Positions 1-8,558 of a stretch of 41,695 bases of DNA are shown here, in pieces; the first letter of the stretch is position 1; each line of letters opens with the position of its first letter. Origin of the DNA: Lachnospiraceae bacterium (GTDB taxonomy: Bacteria; Bacillota; Clostridia; Lachnospirales; Lachnospiraceae); the NCBI GenBank assembly GCA_022781985.1, contig JALESH010000058.1, positions 1-41,695 of the forward strand, written 5' to 3'. Position numbers and translations under genes: made by a program. Under the pieces are notes generated by a model. That model had not been told where the DNA came from. It saw only the letters and a program-made list of their open reading frames with translations, and searched no databases.

Positions 1-1901
1 TCCAGCCGGTAGCTTCCGTCTCCGTTGGGCTTGCCGCTGATGATGCCTGCTCCCACGGCCCAGCTCATGTACTCATTGGCCCAAGCGCTGACCCGGCTCC
101 GGTCGGTGAAGCCGTCCAAAGACTGACGCTGGGTGGTGGCATAGCCCCGTTTCACAGCGTATTCATACAGCATCTTGGCGATCTGCTCTCTGGTGATATA
201 GTCGTTGATACCAAAACGTCCGGAGCCATCGTTATAGCCCGCTACGATACCCTGGTTATAGGCCCAGATGACGGCATCGCTGTACCACTGGCCGCTGGCA
301 ACATCGGTGAAGCGTGTGGTAAAGGTGATGCCGGGAGAGCCTGCGGCCCGGTGGAGGATCGTTGCGAACATGGACCTGGTCAGGGGATCGTCCGGCTTGA
401 AAAGGGTGGTGCCGGAGATTCCCGTCATCAGCCCCCTTTCATAGACGAAGTTCACACTTTCGTATTTCCAGTTGCCTGCTATTACCGCTATGTCTGAGAA
501 GACATAGTCCTGGGGCAGAGGGCAGGCTGAGTCAGGCATATTGTTGTAGACCGGAATCTTAAAGACAAAGGTGTTGTCCAGGGCACCGGTGCTGCTGTAG
601 GCATTTCTGATACTGCTGCTTTCACTGGCAGGAGCACAGATGTTCTGCATGTACTGATGCCAGAACATACCGTTGGCACTGTTGTCCACATCGAATTTCT
701 GCAGATAGAGAGTATCCTGTCCCTGCAGGATATAGTTCTGTGCCAGGAGGGAAGCTCCGCCTGCCAGAGAGGCGTAGCGGCTTGTCCAGCCCTTGTCGCG
801 GGCATAGGCCAGGCCGTTCTGGATCACCTGGGAGTCACTGCTGCCGGTGGCGCCGATATTGAAATAGTTGTAGACTCCTTCATAGCCCGGATAGGTTCCG
901 GAGATAAGAGGGGAGGTTCCCTGTCCCTGCTCCTGGTAGACCCTGCAGGCCAGATGGAAGGGGCTGACTCCCTTGGAACGGCCGATATCGTAGAAGGCCC
1001 TGGCATAGGTGATGCCTTCCCCGGGAATCTCTCCCCTCATGAAGGTTGCATTCAGCAGCTGCTGTACAGCAGCCTGTGTATGGTAGCTGGAATTGTAGGT
1101 GAGCTGCTCAAACTGGAAAATAAAGGGATCCTTCAGAAAGTTCCTGGGGTCCAGATAATATTTGATGATTTCGTGGGATGCGATGGCCCATCTGGCCTGT
1201 CCGGAAGGGCCGCGCTTCCAGCTCTCGGGGGAGGAGGAGGGCACCAGGCTCCTGTCCTGATAGGCTTCATTCTCCACCACATAGTCCCAGTTCAGATTGG
1301 TGTTCATACGGACGAAGACCCAGTTGGGATGGGCATTTTTTAATATGGTAAGCGCTCCTCTGTAGCTGGGAGGGAACTGATACACATCGTCCATGGTATA
1401 TCTCAGGCTTTGTACCGACTGGGAACCATTCAGGGGATGGCTTTTCTCCCAAGCCAGAAAATCTTCATCCGAGTAGGCCAGATGCTTTTTCTGTATGTAG
1501 CCGCTGTATTCCCTGCCGTCCATAAGGCAGGATACCCGATACCATATGTCCTGCATACCGTCCAGCTCCACATCCCGGATCAGTACCAGCTGGCCGCTGG
1601 GCAGGGAAGCCAGGCTGCTGCTGAGGGCATCAGGGCTTTCCTTCAGGTCATAGAAATCGCACAGATAGACCAGAGCCGACACCGTTTTTCCGGAAAGCAG
1701 TTCGGCCAGCGCCTCCTTAGCCGGGGTCAGGGCAGAGCCGGCAGTTTCAGGAGCGGCTGCTTTATGTTCTGCGCCCTCGTCAGACACCAGCAGCTCCTCC
1801 CTGCCTACGCCCACAGAAAGATCAGCGGCTGCTGCAGCCGGCAGGGCGCTTTGGGAAAATACCAAAAACGACAGCAAAACAGATAATGTCCTTTTTTTCA
1901 T
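1..1901 (-). CDS. SLH-anchored beta-N-acetylglucosaminidase (3' end cut by window edge)
   Basis: A peptidoglycan hydrolase exported to the cell wall. Reading the minus strand from ATG at 1901 gives 633 codons with no stop before the window edge. Residues 1-26 are a signal peptide (Lys-rich start, hydrophobic core, AAAA region). Residues about 55-130 look like an SH3-like domain. Residues about 240-430 match the GH73/LytD-type glucosaminidase fold, with the segment RVYQEQGQG carrying the likely catalytic Glu, followed by NYFNIGATG. From about residue 460 come SLH repeats (FSDIAVIAGNWKYESVNFVY; FTDVASGQWYSDAVIWAYNQ; FTDRSRVSAWANEYMSWAVG); the third runs off the window. The start is supported by GGAGG four bases upstream and a promoter at 1948-1976. 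It diverges from the glycan operon. Known of the family: it cleaves glycan strands during growth or separation. Inferred: SLH repeats hold it on a wall polysaccharide. Confidence 0.85.
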   Translation of the reverse strand, partial: MKKRTLSVLLSFLVFSQSALPAAAAADLSVGVGREELLVSDEGAEHKAAAPETAGSALTPAKEALAELLSGKTVSALVYLCDFYDLKESPDALSSSLASLPSGQLVLIRDVELDGMQDIWYRVSCLMDGREYSGYIQKKHLAYSDEDFLAWEKSHPLNGSQSVQSLRYTMDDVYQFPPSYRGALTILKNAHPNWVFVRMNTNLNWDYVVENEAYQDRSLVPSSSPESWKRGPSGQARWAIASHEIIKYYLDPRNFLKDPFIFQFEQLTYNSSYHTQAAVQQLLNATFMRGEIPGEGITYARAFYDIGRSKGVSPFHLACRVYQEQGQGTSPLISGTYPGYEGVYNYFNIGATGSSDSQVIQNGLAYARDKGWTSRYASLAGGASLLAQNYILQGQDTLYLQKFDVDNSANGMFWHQYMQNICAPASESSSIRNAYSSTGALDNTFVFKIPVYNNMPDSACPLPQDYVFSDIAVIAGNWKYESVNFVYERGLMTGISGTTLFKPDDPLTRSMFATILHRAAGSPGITFTTRFTDVASGQWYSDAVIWAYNQGIVAGYNDGSGRFGINDYITREQIAKMLYEYAVKRGYATTQRQSLDGFTDRSRVSAWANEYMSWAVGAGIISGKPNGDGSYRL

Positions 1902-1947
1902 AAGTCCTCCAAATCATTGTGGTAAATCAATCCTTTTTTATATAGGC

Positions 1948-1976
1948 AGTATAACAAAAATACCGGCAGCAGGCAA
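1948..1976 (-). promoter_or_regulatory. sigma-A type promoter for the SLH glucosaminidase
   Basis: On the minus strand, TTGCCT (1971-1976) and TATACT (1948-1953) are separated by exactly 17 bases, about 47 bases upstream of the glucosaminidase ATG. Both boxes are close to consensus. Confidence 0.7.
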
Positions 1977-2061
1977 TACATGGAAATATTTACAACTGCA
2001 GAAAGGACTGGAAAAAACTTCTTTTTAATGATAAAGTAGTATAGATAATGAGGATATTTAT

Positions 2062-3546
2062 ATGAGAATGAAATTTTTAAATACACAGGTAGACAATTTA
2101 ACCATGGAAGAGGCCGTAGAGGAGGCAAAGCGGCTGATTCTGGAAAAGAGGAGCAGCTATGTGGTCACACCCAATGTGGACCATATCGTCAAGATCGAGC
2201 ACGACCCTCTGTTCAGGGAGATCTATGAAAATGCGGATCTGATCCTGACAGACGGCAAGCCGCTGATCTGGATGTCCAGGCTGCTGGGGATGCCCATTAA
2301 GGAGAAAATCTCCGGTTCCGATTACTTTCCGGAGGTCTGTAGGATGGCGGCCAGCCAGGGATTTTCCATTTTTCTGCTGGGCGCCGCTGAGGGCGTGGCC
2401 AAAAAAGCAGCTGTCAATCTCATGAGAAAGTATAAGAACCTGAAGATTGCAGGCGTGTATTCCCCCAGCTATACTTTTGAAAATGATGCAGAGGAAATAG
2501 CCTATATCATAAAAAAGATCAACAAGGCCAGGCCGGATATCCTCTGTATCGGCCTGGGGACACCCAAGCAGGAGAAGTTCTATTATCAGTACAAGGATGC
2601 CTTCAGAGTGCCTCTGACTCTCCACATAGGAGCTACCATAGATTTTGAAGCGGGAGTGGTCAAACGGGCTCCCAAATGGATGAGCTACATGGGGATGGAG
2701 TGGCTTTATCGCCTGATGAAGGAGCCCCGCCGCCTGTATAAGAGGTATCTGCTGGATGACGTGGAGATTCTTCCTATTTTTATGAAATACAGAAAGCAGC
2801 TCCGATTCAGCGAGCTCAAGTCCTGCAACATCCTGGGTGTGGACATTGCAGTGACAAATATGAAATCCGTAGCTTATTATCTGTCGAAGAATCTGGAGGC
2901 GCTGCGGGGAGAATATGTCTGTGTTTCCAACGTGCATACCACAGTGATGGCCTATAACGATGCTTCCTATAGAAATGTGCAGAACAGCGCTGTGATGGCA
3001 GTGCCGGACGGCAAGCCTCTGTCTCTGATCTGCAGGATCCGGGGATATAAAAATGCCCAGCGTGTGGCAGGCCCTGATCTGATGCCGACCATATTGGGTC
3101 TGTCGGAGAAGAGGGGCTACAGGCATTATTTTTACGGGAGTACAGAGCAGACCCTGGAATCTCTGGAAAGGAATCTTCGGGCACAGTACCCGGGCCTGCA
3201 GATTGTGGGCACGTATTCGCCGCCCTTCAGGAAGCTGACAGAGGAGGAGGATCTGCGCATCATAGAGCAGGTCAATGCTGCCAGACCTGATTTCGTCTGG
3301 GTGGGTCTGGGCGCACCCAAGCAGGAACGGTGGATGTATGAGCACCGGGGCAGGATCAATGCTGTGATGCTGGGAGTGGGTGCAGCCTTTGACTTCCATG
3401 CTGGAACGGCTAAGCGGGCGCCCAAGTGGATGCAGGAGTGCTATATGGAATGGCTGTACAGGCTGATACAGGATCCCAGGAGGCTGCTCAAAAGATATGT
3501 GCGTTCCAATGCACAGTTCATATGGCTGATTTTAACGGGACATTGA
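2062..3546 (+). CDS. Tandem two-domain GT26 glycosyltransferase (WecG/TagA/CpsF family, duplicated)
   Basis: A single 494-residue protein containing two full WecG/TagA/CpsF (GT26) domains, residues about 1-243 and 250-494, each near the usual length of an entire family member. Domain 1 has TPN at 36-38, the Asp in TDGKPL near residue 64, and GLGTPKQEKF. Domain 2 has VSNVHTT, PDGKPL and GLGAPKQERW. Both end in a basic EWLYRL...PRRL.KRY tail, which in the TagA family is a membrane-association and active-site-completing appendage. Known of the family: transfer of a HexNAc-type sugar from UDP-sugar to a polyprenyl-linked sugar at the cytoplasmic membrane face. Inferred: two successive transfers, or one enzyme with a built-in partner. 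The domains are clearly diverged, so the duplication is old. Start chosen at 2062 with GAGGA about 9 bases upstream. First gene of the plus-strand operon; 22 bases before the epimerase gene. Confidence 0.9.
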   Translation: MRMKFLNTQVDNLTMEEAVEEAKRLILEKRSSYVVTPNVDHIVKIEHDPLFREIYENADLILTDGKPLIWMSRLLGMPIKEKISGSDYFPEVCRMAASQGFSIFLLGAAEGVAKKAAVNLMRKYKNLKIAGVYSPSYTFENDAEEIAYIIKKINKARPDILCIGLGTPKQEKFYYQYKDAFRVPLTLHIGATIDFEAGVVKRAPKWMSYMGMEWLYRLMKEPRRLYKRYLLDDVEILPIFMKYRKQLRFSELKSCNILGVDIAVTNMKSVAYYLSKNLEALRGEYVCVSNVHTTVMAYNDASYRNVQNSAVMAVPDGKPLSLICRIRGYKNAQRVAGPDLMPTILGLSEKRGYRHYFYGSTEQTLESLERNLRAQYPGLQIVGTYSPPFRKLTEEEDLRIIEQVNAARPDFVWVGLGAPKQERWMYEHRGRINAVMLGVGAAFDFHAGTAKRAPKWMQECYMEWLYRLIQDPRRLLKRYVRSNAQFIWLILTGH

Positions 3547-3568
3547 TGGAAAGAGGAAGGAAGCTTTT

Positions 3569-4588
3569 ATGGAGCATTGTATGAGGCAGTTGGATATAAA
3601 AAAGAAATATTTGATAACAGGCAGCGCCGGGTTTATCGGTTTTCATCTGGCAGCCAGGCTGCTGGAAAAGGGAGCCAGGGTAGTGGGCCTGGACAACCTG
3701 AATGATTATTATGAGGTATCTCTGAAGGAGGATCGTCTCAGGCTTCTGGAAAAGTACGGAAATCACAGCTTTATCAAGGGGGATCTGGCAGACAAGGAGG
3801 GGGTTTTGGCCCTGTTTGAAAGGGAGAGGCCGGAGGTTGTGGTGAATCTGGCAGCCCAGGCAGGTGTCAGGTACAGCATTGACAATCCGGATGCCTATAT
3901 CCAGTCAAATCTGGTAGGTTTTTTTCATATTCTGGAGGCCTGCCGCCGCTATCCGGCAGAGCATCTGGTCTTTGCCTCCTCCAGCTCCGTCTATGGCGGA
4001 AACGAAAAGGTGCCCTTTGCCACAGATGACCCGGTGGACCGCCCGGTGAGCCTCTATGCGGCCACAAAGAAGTCCAACGAGCTGATGGCATATTCCTACA
4101 GCAAGCTGTATGGAATCCCTGCCACCGGATTACGGTTCTTTACGGTGTATGGTCCCTATGGCAGGCCGGATATGGCCTGCTGTAAGTTTGCAAGGAAGAT
4201 CATGTCAGGAGAACCTGTACAGATCTACAATAACGGAGATATGTACAGAGACTTTACCTATATTGATGACATTATACAGGGAGTAGAGAACGTGCTCTGC
4301 AATCCGCCGGCCCCGGACAGCTTGGGAGCCCGCTGCAGGGTATACAATATCGGCAACAGCCGTCCGGAGAAGCTGATGGATTTTGTGACTATCCTGGAGA
4401 AATATCTGGGCAGGGAGGCGAGGAAGGAGTTCCTTCCCATGCAGCCCGGGGATGTCTATCAGACCTATGCGGATGTCTCCGATCTGGTCAGGGACTTCGG
4501 ATTTCGCCCGGCTACCTCCCTGGATGAGGGGATGAAGCGCTTTGTGGGGTGGTTTAAGGAGTATTATGGCTATGAAGAAACTGTTTGA
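3569..4588 (+). CDS. NAD-dependent epimerase, probable UDP-glucuronate 4-epimerase
   Basis: A 339-residue extended short-chain dehydrogenase. The NAD-binding motif GSAGFIG is at residues 18-24, the Ser-rich catalytic segment SSSSVYGG follows, and the catalytic Tyr163 and Lys167 form YAATK. The segments LDNLNDYYEVSLKEDRL and FFTVYGPYGRPDMA resemble the CapI/LspL-type UDP-GlcA 4-epimerases more than GalE, so UDP-galacturonate is the likeliest product; UDP-Glc/GalNAc epimerisation is possible. It supplies a nucleotide sugar in the cytoplasm. AGGAAGG sits about 7 bases before the ATG. The gtrA-like gene begins inside its last 23 bases, implying coupled translation. Confidence 0.85.
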   Translation: MEHCMRQLDIKKKYLITGSAGFIGFHLAARLLEKGARVVGLDNLNDYYEVSLKEDRLRLLEKYGNHSFIKGDLADKEGVLALFERERPEVVVNLAAQAGVRYSIDNPDAYIQSNLVGFFHILEACRRYPAEHLVFASSSSVYGGNEKVPFATDDPVDRPVSLYAATKKSNELMAYSYSKLYGIPATGLRFFTVYGPYGRPDMACCKFARKIMSGEPVQIYNNGDMYRDFTYIDDIIQGVENVLCNPPAPDSLGARCRVYNIGNSRPEKLMDFVTILEKYLGREARKEFLPMQPGDVYQTYADVSDLVRDFGFRPATSLDEGMKRFVGWFKEYYGYEETV

Positions 4589-4985
4589 GGAGGTACTGCA
4601 TTTTGGCATCATCGGCGTGCTGAATACCGTCCTGGGATATGTGCTGATGAGTGTATTTTATAATGTGTTCCATATGGGCTATTGGCAGTCCAGCGCGGTA
4701 TCCTATACCATAGGCAGTATTTTTTCTTATTTTGCCAATAAAAAGCACACCTTTAACGTGGAAGGGGGAAGCGGAAGGTATGCAGTGAAGTTTGCCCTGC
4801 ATATTCTGGTGTGCTACCTTCTGGCCTACGGTATCGCAAAGCCTCTGGTAAAAATGGCGCTGGCTGGATATGCTAAGGAAATCGTAGAAAATATAGCCCT
4901 TGTGACAGGTATGGGACTGTTCATCGTGTTCAATTTTATGGGACAGAAATTTTTCGTATTTAAAGATGCAGGAAAGGATGGTTGA
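4566..4985 (+). CDS. GtrA family membrane protein (putative polyprenyl-sugar flippase)
   Basis: A small protein of 139 residues with four predicted membrane segments, beginning KKLFEEVLHFGIIGVLNT and ending FNFMGQKFFVF, both typical of GtrA/DPMS flippase-like proteins. I chose ATG at 4566 over an upstream ATG at 4542 because AAGGAG stands four bases before it; a second ATG follows at 4572. Known of the family: GtrA proteins work with GtrB-type GT2 enzymes to bring undecaprenyl-phosphate-linked single sugars to the outer face, where GT-C enzymes use them. Candidates for such GT2 partners are the genes at 7545 and 15317. Overlaps the epimerase by 23 bases and the next gene by a few bases. Confidence 0.85.
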   Translation: MAMKKLFEEVLHFGIIGVLNTVLGYVLMSVFYNVFHMGYWQSSAVSYTIGSIFSYFANKKHTFNVEGGSGRYAVKFALHILVCYLLAYGIAKPLVKMALAGYAKEIVENIALVTGMGLFIVFNFMGQKFFVFKDAGKDG

Positions 4986-6379
4986 TAGAGATGGAGATAA
5001 GCTTGGGAGGAAGAAGGATAGGGGTTGATATGAAGGCGGAAGCATGCAGGAGGCTTATCTTTGCAGGCCTGATTCTCCTCTCTTTTCTGGCTGTGCTGAT
5101 ATACAATATTTTCACTCCGGCCATGACGGACGATCTCTCCTACGGCAGTGTGGTGGCCGGCGCGGACAGCCTGTGGGATCTGCTCAGGCAGGAGCAGTAC
5201 CAATATATGACCTGGACAGGCAGAAGCGTGGGAAGTATGATACTGAGATGCTTTCTGAAAGGGGATAAGTGGATCTTCAATATCTGCAACAGCCTTGTTT
5301 TTGTGCTGCTGACCCTTTTCATGTATTACAATATCGAACGAAAAAAGAAGTATGATGTCTTTGTTTATCTGCTGGTCAACCTGTTTGTCTGGACCTTTGC
5401 CGTATCCTTTGCCCAGACGGTGCTGTGGGAAACAGGAGCCTGCCACTATCTGTGGGGAAGCGCCATCATCATGGGCTATATCTCCGCAGTCCGTTACTGT
5501 ATGCAGGCGGATTATGCCGGAGTGTCTCAGATCGCTCCCGCAGTGGGGCTGTTTCTGGCCGGCCTTGTAGCCGGCTGGTGCAATGAAAATACCTCCGGCG
5601 GCTGTATCCTGCTGACAGGTATCTGGGTAGCTGTCTATGTCTGGAAGAACAGAAGGGTGAGGGCATGGATGATCCTGGGTCTGCTGGGCAATCTGACCGG
5701 TTTCCTTTTTATGACACTGGCTCCGGGCAATGCCAACCGAATGCAGTACATGGAGGAGGAGCATACCGGGTGGCTGGCTGTTCTGTCCAGATGGCTGAAG
5801 ATCAATCTGGCGGTCCGGGACAACCTCTTTCTTCTCATTGCCATATGCATCGTGACCTTTATCTTGGTCAGACAGCAGCAGGCAGAGTGGGAGAGGAGCA
5901 GGAATATGGGGATCTTTTTCCTGGCTTCCCTGGCTACCTGCTATGCGCTGGTGCTGACACCGGAGCCGGTGGTGAGGGTCTACTTCGGAGCCAGTATTTT
6001 TATGATGGTTGCCAGCATACAGGGCATTGTGGATGTGGCTGACAAGGATCTCTATCTGCGAACCTTGAAGCTGGGAGCCACGGCCATATTTTCCCTCTAT
6101 TTTGTGTTTACCTATATGGACAGCGGAGCAAATGTGATCAGGGTCTACAGGGAGAGCAGCGAAAGGTTTGCTTATATCGAGGAGCAGAAGGCGGCTGGCA
6201 ATATGGATATTACGGTACCTCTTCTGCGGCCGGAATTTGAGAATAAGTACACCGATGCCTACAAGTCGGAGCTGAGCAGTGAGGACAGCGGCTACTGGGT
6301 AAACGTGGCTTATGCCACCTACTATGGGGTGAACAGTATATCTGCAGTTCCCCGGGAGGAGTGGGAGGCCATGAAATAG
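4982..6379 (+). CDS. Polytopic membrane protein, DUF6056-like (possible GT-C glycosyltransferase)
   Basis: A protein of up to 465 residues with about ten hydrophobic segments. The first loop after the first membrane segment has FTPAMTDDLSYG, with acidic residues where GT-C enzymes carry their catalytic Asp, then WTGRSVGSM, ETGACHYLWG and NENTSGG; together these resemble the DUF6056 family as I remember it. Function not established; a sugar transferase using lipid-linked sugars outside the membrane is an inference. Start is uncertain: TTG at 4982 overlaps the upstream stop, ATG at 4991 lies closer to AGGAAAGGA, and ATG at 5030 gives a neat signal-anchor (KAEACRRLIFAGLILLSFL). I consider 5030 quite possible. 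Confidence 0.7.
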   Translation: MIEMEISLGGRRIGVDMKAEACRRLIFAGLILLSFLAVLIYNIFTPAMTDDLSYGSVVAGADSLWDLLRQEQYQYMTWTGRSVGSMILRCFLKGDKWIFNICNSLVFVLLTLFMYYNIERKKKYDVFVYLLVNLFVWTFAVSFAQTVLWETGACHYLWGSAIIMGYISAVRYCMQADYAGVSQIAPAVGLFLAGLVAGWCNENTSGGCILLTGIWVAVYVWKNRRVRAWMILGLLGNLTGFLFMTLAPGNANRMQYMEEEHTGWLAVLSRWLKINLAVRDNLFLLIAICIVTFILVRQQQAEWERSRNMGIFFLASLATCYALVLTPEPVVRVYFGASIFMMVASIQGIVDVADKDLYLRTLKLGATAIFSLYFVFTYMDSGANVIRVYRESSERFAYIEEQKAAGNMDITVPLLRPEFENKYTDAYKSELSSEDSGYWVNVAYATYYGVNSISAVPREEWEAMK

Positions 6380-6423
6380 TCGAGAGATGACAGGCTGATA
6401 AACAGAGAAAGGGCTGGGTACGG

Positions 6424-7545
6424 ATGGGCAGAGTGTTTGACAAAATTATAATCGGCGCAGGGCTGTATGGTATGTATGCAGCCCTGTATTGTGCAAAAAA
6501 AGGCCAGCAGGTGCTCCTGCTGGAGTATGACGAAGCACCCTTTCAAAGGGCCACCTATATCAATCAGGCCAGGGTGCACATGGGCTATCACTATCCCCGG
6601 AGCCTATCTACAGCGGTCAAATCGGCGGGATATTTCAGGCGCTTTGTGGAGGAATTCGGCTTCTGCATCCATTCCTCCTTCTCTCAGATCTATGCCACAT
6701 CCTCCCGTTTTTCATGGACGGACAGGAAGCAGTTTGAGTCCTTTTGCCAGGCCGCAGGAATCCGCTGCGAGGAGGTTCCCGCCTCTGCTTATTTCCGTGA
6801 GGGGATGTGCGATGGGGCCTTTCTCACGGAGGAATATACCTACGATGCCGTGCTGCTGAGGGATTTTTATGTGAAGGAGCTGGCCGCCAGGAAGAATGTG
6901 CAGGCGGTTTATGGGGCCAGGATAGAGAGGATCTGCCGGGAAGGGGAGGCATACAGGGTGGATCTGGGCAGCGGTCAGAGCTTTGCTGCAGGATATATCC
7001 TGAATGCCTCCTATGCCTCTGCCAATCAGATCCTGCAGCTTGCGGAGGGAGGGTTTGCGCCCTTTGACATCAAGTATGAGCTATGTGAGATCATCCTCTG
7101 CCGTCCGTCCAAAAGGCTGGAGCCTGTGGGTATCACGGTAATGGACGGCCCTTTTTTTTCCATCATGCCCTTTGGAAGATCGGGATATCACTCCCTTACC
7201 TCCGTTACCTTTACCCCCCATGTGACCAGCTATAAAAAGCTGCCCGGCTTTCTCTGCCAGAGAGGGGTGGAATGCAGCCCGGACCAGCTTGCCAACTGCA
7301 ATACCTGTCCCGCCAGGCCGGAGTCTGCCTGGCAGTATATGGATCATCTGGCAAGGAAATATATGAGGGAGGAGTATGAGTATGAATATGTAAGCTCCCT
7401 TTTTTCCATGAAGCCCATTTTAAAATCCTCGGAGGTGGATGATTCCAGGCCTACCAGGATAAGGGTGGATTCGGAATATCCACATTTTGTGAGCGTCCTG
7501 TCGGGCAAAATTAATACAGTATATGATTTGGAGGAATTTCTTTAA
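6424..7545 (+). CDS. FAD-dependent oxidoreductase (DAO fold) in a glycan operon
   Basis: A 373-residue flavoprotein. GAGLYG at residues 11-16 within a beta-alpha-beta start, followed by an acidic LLLEYDEAP that ends the second strand, is the classical dinucleotide-binding fold of the D-amino-acid-oxidase/glycine-oxidase superfamily. Later segments (INQARVHMGYHYPRS; ILNASYASANQIL) fit that superfamily. A Cys-containing stretch, CSPDQLANCNTCPARPESAW, is unusual and could bind metal. Soluble, cytoplasmic. The substrate is unknown; membership of a polysaccharide operon suggests oxidation of a sugar or a glycan-linked amine. Its stop codon shares one base with the next ATG (TAATG), so the pair is probably translationally coupled. 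Confidence 0.75.
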   Translation: MGRVFDKIIIGAGLYGMYAALYCAKKGQQVLLLEYDEAPFQRATYINQARVHMGYHYPRSLSTAVKSAGYFRRFVEEFGFCIHSSFSQIYATSSRFSWTDRKQFESFCQAAGIRCEEVPASAYFREGMCDGAFLTEEYTYDAVLLRDFYVKELAARKNVQAVYGARIERICREGEAYRVDLGSGQSFAAGYILNASYASANQILQLAEGGFAPFDIKYELCEIILCRPSKRLEPVGITVMDGPFFSIMPFGRSGYHSLTSVTFTPHVTSYKKLPGFLCQRGVECSPDQLANCNTCPARPESAWQYMDHLARKYMREEYEYEYVSSLFSMKPILKSSEVDDSRPTRIRVDSEYPHFVSVLSGKINTVYDLEEFL

Positions 7546-8522
7546 TGGGCAATGATGGGATACAGAAGATACTGAAAAGAGACGGCAGGGAAAGCAAATT
7601 TGTGTCTGTGGTGGTGTATATCCGAAACGATGAGGAGAGTATCCGGCCTTTTTTCGATATGGTACTGCCTGTGATGGAGGAGAACTTTGAAACCTATGAG
7701 GTCATCTGTGTGAATGACTGCTCTGCCGATGGCAGTGTGGAAGGGCTGAAGGATTATTTTGCAGAAACCAAGGGGGATGGCTGCAGGAATATGATCCAGA
7801 TCATCCATATGAGCGGCTTTCAGGGAGTGGAGGCATCCATGAATGCGGGCAGGGATATGGCCATCGGGGATTTCGTATATGAATTTGACGATATCCGGCA
7901 GGATTATCCCGCCGGGCTGGTCCGGCAGGTGTATGACAGACTGCTGGAGGGCTATGATGTGGTGGCAGCCGGCCGAAGGGGAGGGGGCAGGCTGACCTCG
8001 GATCTGTTTTACTGGCTGTATAATATGACCAGCCATTCGGGCAACAGGATCGGTCAGGAAACCTTCCGCATCCTGTCCAGAAGGGCGGTCAACAGAGTGA
8101 TGTCGGTGGGAAAGTATATCCCCTATCGGAAGGCCATATATATGAACTGTGGGCTGAAAACGGATACGATACATTATAAGGGAGCAAAAAGAAGAGATAA
8201 AAAGGGCAGCAGGAGGGAGAGAACCAGGCTGGCGGTGGACTCTTTCATCTATTTTACGGATGGGATGGAAAGGCTTTCCCTTCTGCTGAGCTGTATCTTC
8301 CTCCTCTTTACGCTGGGAGCGGCTCTGTATATCGGAGGCTCTGTATTCAGTGCCAGCAAGCCGGTGGAGGGCTGGCTGTCTACCATGGGATTTCTTTCTC
8401 TGGGATTTTTCGGCGTCTTCACCCTGCTGACTATTATCCTGAAGTATCTGTCGGTCATGCTCAACCTGATCTTTAAGCATCAGAGATATCTGGTGGAAAG
8501 CGTGGAGAAAATAACGGGCTGA
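7545..8522 (+). CDS. GT2 glycosyltransferase with two C-terminal membrane segments (GtrB/DPMS-like)
   Basis: A 325-residue family 2 glycosyltransferase. The N-terminal half has the GT-A start (VSVVVYIRNDEESIRPFF) and VNDCSADGS; two hydrophobic segments near residues 240-265 and 275-300 place it in the membrane like GtrB/ArnC-type polyprenyl-phosphate glycosyltransferases. The usual DxDLQDPP motif is replaced by FDDIRQDYP, keeping acidic residues but in an unusual context, so activity is likely but not assured. It would move a sugar from a nucleotide donor to polyprenyl phosphate at the inner face. Starts by one-base overlap with the oxidoreductase; GGAGG is 10 bases upstream. Confidence 0.8.
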   Translation: MGNDGIQKILKRDGRESKFVSVVVYIRNDEESIRPFFDMVLPVMEENFETYEVICVNDCSADGSVEGLKDYFAETKGDGCRNMIQIIHMSGFQGVEASMNAGRDMAIGDFVYEFDDIRQDYPAGLVRQVYDRLLEGYDVVAAGRRGGGRLTSDLFYWLYNMTSHSGNRIGQETFRILSRRAVNRVMSVGKYIPYRKAIYMNCGLKTDTIHYKGAKRRDKKGSRRERTRLAVDSFIYFTDGMERLSLLLSCIFLLFTLGAALYIGGSVFSASKPVEGWLSTMGFLSLGFFGVFTLLTIILKYLSVMLNLIFKHQRYLVESVEKITG

Positions 8523-8558
8523 CAGCGGACAGCCTGTGGAAGGAGTAAAGGTGCAGAG

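Noticed and set aside
657-1343. 228-codon plus-strand frame in the first 1.9 kb
   Set aside because: Antisense to the SLH glucosaminidase, whose signal peptide, domains and promoter are clear.
1989-2049. Promoter for the GT26 operon (GATAAT at 2044)
   Set aside because: No acceptable -35 box at 16-18 bases, and the -10 would be only 12 bases from the start codon.
2098-3399. 433-codon open frame on the minus strand opposite the GT26 gene
   Set aside because: His/Ile/Pro-rich text without recognisable domains, opposite a gene with clear motifs; a shadow frame caused by codon bias.
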